Made by a program: the position numbers and the translations under genes
Virus record (IMG/VR): IMGVR_UViG_3300031576_000169
Span: 1 to 38,863 of that record
Strand: one strand, 5' to 3'
Source: a virus
DNA: 38,863 nt
The notes under the pieces: model-generated
The model's input: the letters and a program-made list of their open reading frames with translations, nothing else
Told to the model about the DNA's origin: nothing
Database searches by the model: none
Shown here: positions 38,137 through 38,863 of the stretch, one piece after another
Numbering within the stretch: the stretch's first letter is position 1
Layout: the number at the start of each line of letters is the position of its first letter

Positions 38137-38348
38137 CAAGTAGACTCGAACCTGTAGGTGTATCCGGTGTGGAATTTGCAGACGTGTGCGGCGGCGTTGG
38201 CGTGGGGTAATTCAACCCCGCACGCAGCGCAGGTGATTTTCGTGGGGATGAACTGGAAGGTGGCGGCGGAAGGTGGGACGTACCTGTACGTCTCGATGGT
38301 CCCCTTCCCCGCGCACAGCGGGCAGGTCTCGGTCTCTCGGCTAGTCAT
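38136..38348 (-). CDS. zinc-ribbon protein between terminase and portal
   Basis: 70 residues. CPLCAGKG near residue 9 and CAACG near 40, then VCKFHTGYTY, give two possible zinc sites. ATG at 38348 overlaps the large terminase stop by 8 bases; its stop overlaps the portal start. Like the small protein before the large terminase it flanks the packaging gene. Function unknown. Confidence 0.7.
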   Translation of the reverse strand: MTSRETETCPLCAGKGTIETYRYVPPSAATFQFIPTKITCAACGVELPHANAAAHVCKFHTGYTYRFEST

Positions 38349-38862
38349 GGATGGTACCCTCTTCTGCCCGCTTCCTGGCCTCGCGTACTTTGGCGACTTC
38401 CTCGGCCATCATGTGCAGGTAAGCGGCGGCCCCGCTGGTCGCAGCCCCGACCGCCACGAGGAGGGCCGACACCGTGTCGTCGTGGGCCCCCGAGGGCGCG
38501 GAGAAAGACCAAATCCCGGTGTTCGGACTCTGGCTGCTCTCATAGACCCTCATCTCTGACGGCACCGGGTCGAGGGGTGCCAGAGACAATGTAGCATTTT
38601 TCGCCCTCCGGATGATCTCGAACACCCCGGACCTCTTGTTCGAGGCGTCGGTGAACCAGGATTGGCAGTTGGGATAGATTTCAGCCACTTCGTCGAAGAT
38701 GGGCTTCCCCGGGCCGTTGATCTCGATGGCAGCGACGGCGTTGTTCCACGTGGAACAATAGTCCTTGATGTCTTGTTTCAGCCGCGGGCTCGACTTCGGC
38801 CGCACCCGCAGCATGTCCGTCACCGTGAAGCACTTCAGACAGAGTGGCATCCCGACGGTGAA
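38341..38862 (-). CDS. terL: terminase large subunit, C-terminal part (joins to base 1)
   Basis: Reads in frame from the right edge through the repeated 205 bases and continues WFTDASNKRSGVFEIIRRAK to the stop at 38341. GAHDDTVSALLVA near the end contains the third acidic site of the RNase H-like nuclease. The unique part, 38341-38658, adds 105 residues to the 340 at 1-1020, giving a normal-length large subunit. The right edge is a window boundary, not a biological end. Confidence 0.9.
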   Translation of the reverse strand, partial: FTVGMPLCLKCFTVTDMLRVRPKSSPRLKQDIKDYCSTWNNAVAAIEINGPGKPIFDEVAEIYPNCQSWFTDASNKRSGVFEIIRRAKNATLSLAPLDPVPSEMRVYESSQSPNTGIWSFSAPSGAHDDTVSALLVAVGAATSGAAAYLHMMAEEVAKVREARKRAEEGTIHD

Positions 38863-38863
38863 G
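38659..38863. repeat. terminal overlap, copy 2 (circular junction)
   Basis: Second copy of bases 1-205. In terminase codons the four differences give two silent changes and two replacements: Gln to Lys in the CFTV region, and Leu to Pro after KSS. The pattern looks like closely related strains merged in assembly, not random sequencing error. Confidence 0.9.

Overview
The window is a near-complete circular map of a tailed bacteriophage of siphovirus type (HK97-like head, tape measure, no sheath gene seen). The first 205 bases recur at the end (38659-38863, 201 of 205 identical), and the large terminase gene runs across the junction in one frame, so the unique circle is about 38,658 bp. All supported genes lie on the minus strand and are packed tightly, mostly with ATGA, GTGA or TGATG stop/start overlaps; GTG and some TTG starts are common. 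Base composition is high in G+C, so antisense frames are full of long spurious ORFs. No integrase, lysogeny repressor, DNA polymerase, tRNA or CRISPR was seen. The host cannot be named; it is probably a high-GC bacterium.

In transcription order (descending coordinates): a strong sigma70-type promoter at about 12.43 kb starts the early region. This holds a small unknown gene, a DUF6166-like gene, a DUF932-like gene, a second promoter with a helix-turn-helix gene, a RecT-like annealing protein with a RecB/Cas4-like nuclease, an HNH endonuclease, a coiled-coil protein and a small membrane protein. A 245-bp control region with a promoter, a palindrome and interlocked stems follows, then the replication initiator with repeat arrays inside its gene, and a run of small proteins, several with zinc-ribbon cysteines. 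The early region ends in a nucleic-acid module: a nuclease-like protein, a uracil-DNA-glycosylase-like protein, a ParB/Srx-domain protein and a C5-cytosine methyltransferase.

Late genes follow: small terminase candidate, a zinc-ribbon protein, large terminase (across the junction), another zinc-ribbon protein, a portal fused to a MuF-like domain, a terminator hairpin, an XkdF-like protease fused to a scaffold-like region, the major capsid protein, connector and neck proteins, tail tube, chaperone, tape measure, a hub protein with a propeller-like insertion, several fibre-type proteins, two long proteins with export signals (one a parallel beta-helix of lower GC), a lysis cassette (M15-type endolysin, spanin-like and holin-like membrane proteins) and a 550-bp gene-free interval that closes the circle.

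The most unusual non-coding signals are a perfect 16-base match to the chromosomal ParB site parS inside the terminase gene (83-100), interlocked inverted repeats forming a potential large pseudoknot between a palindrome-bearing promoter and the initiator gene (7273-7392), and iteron-like repeats within the initiator gene.
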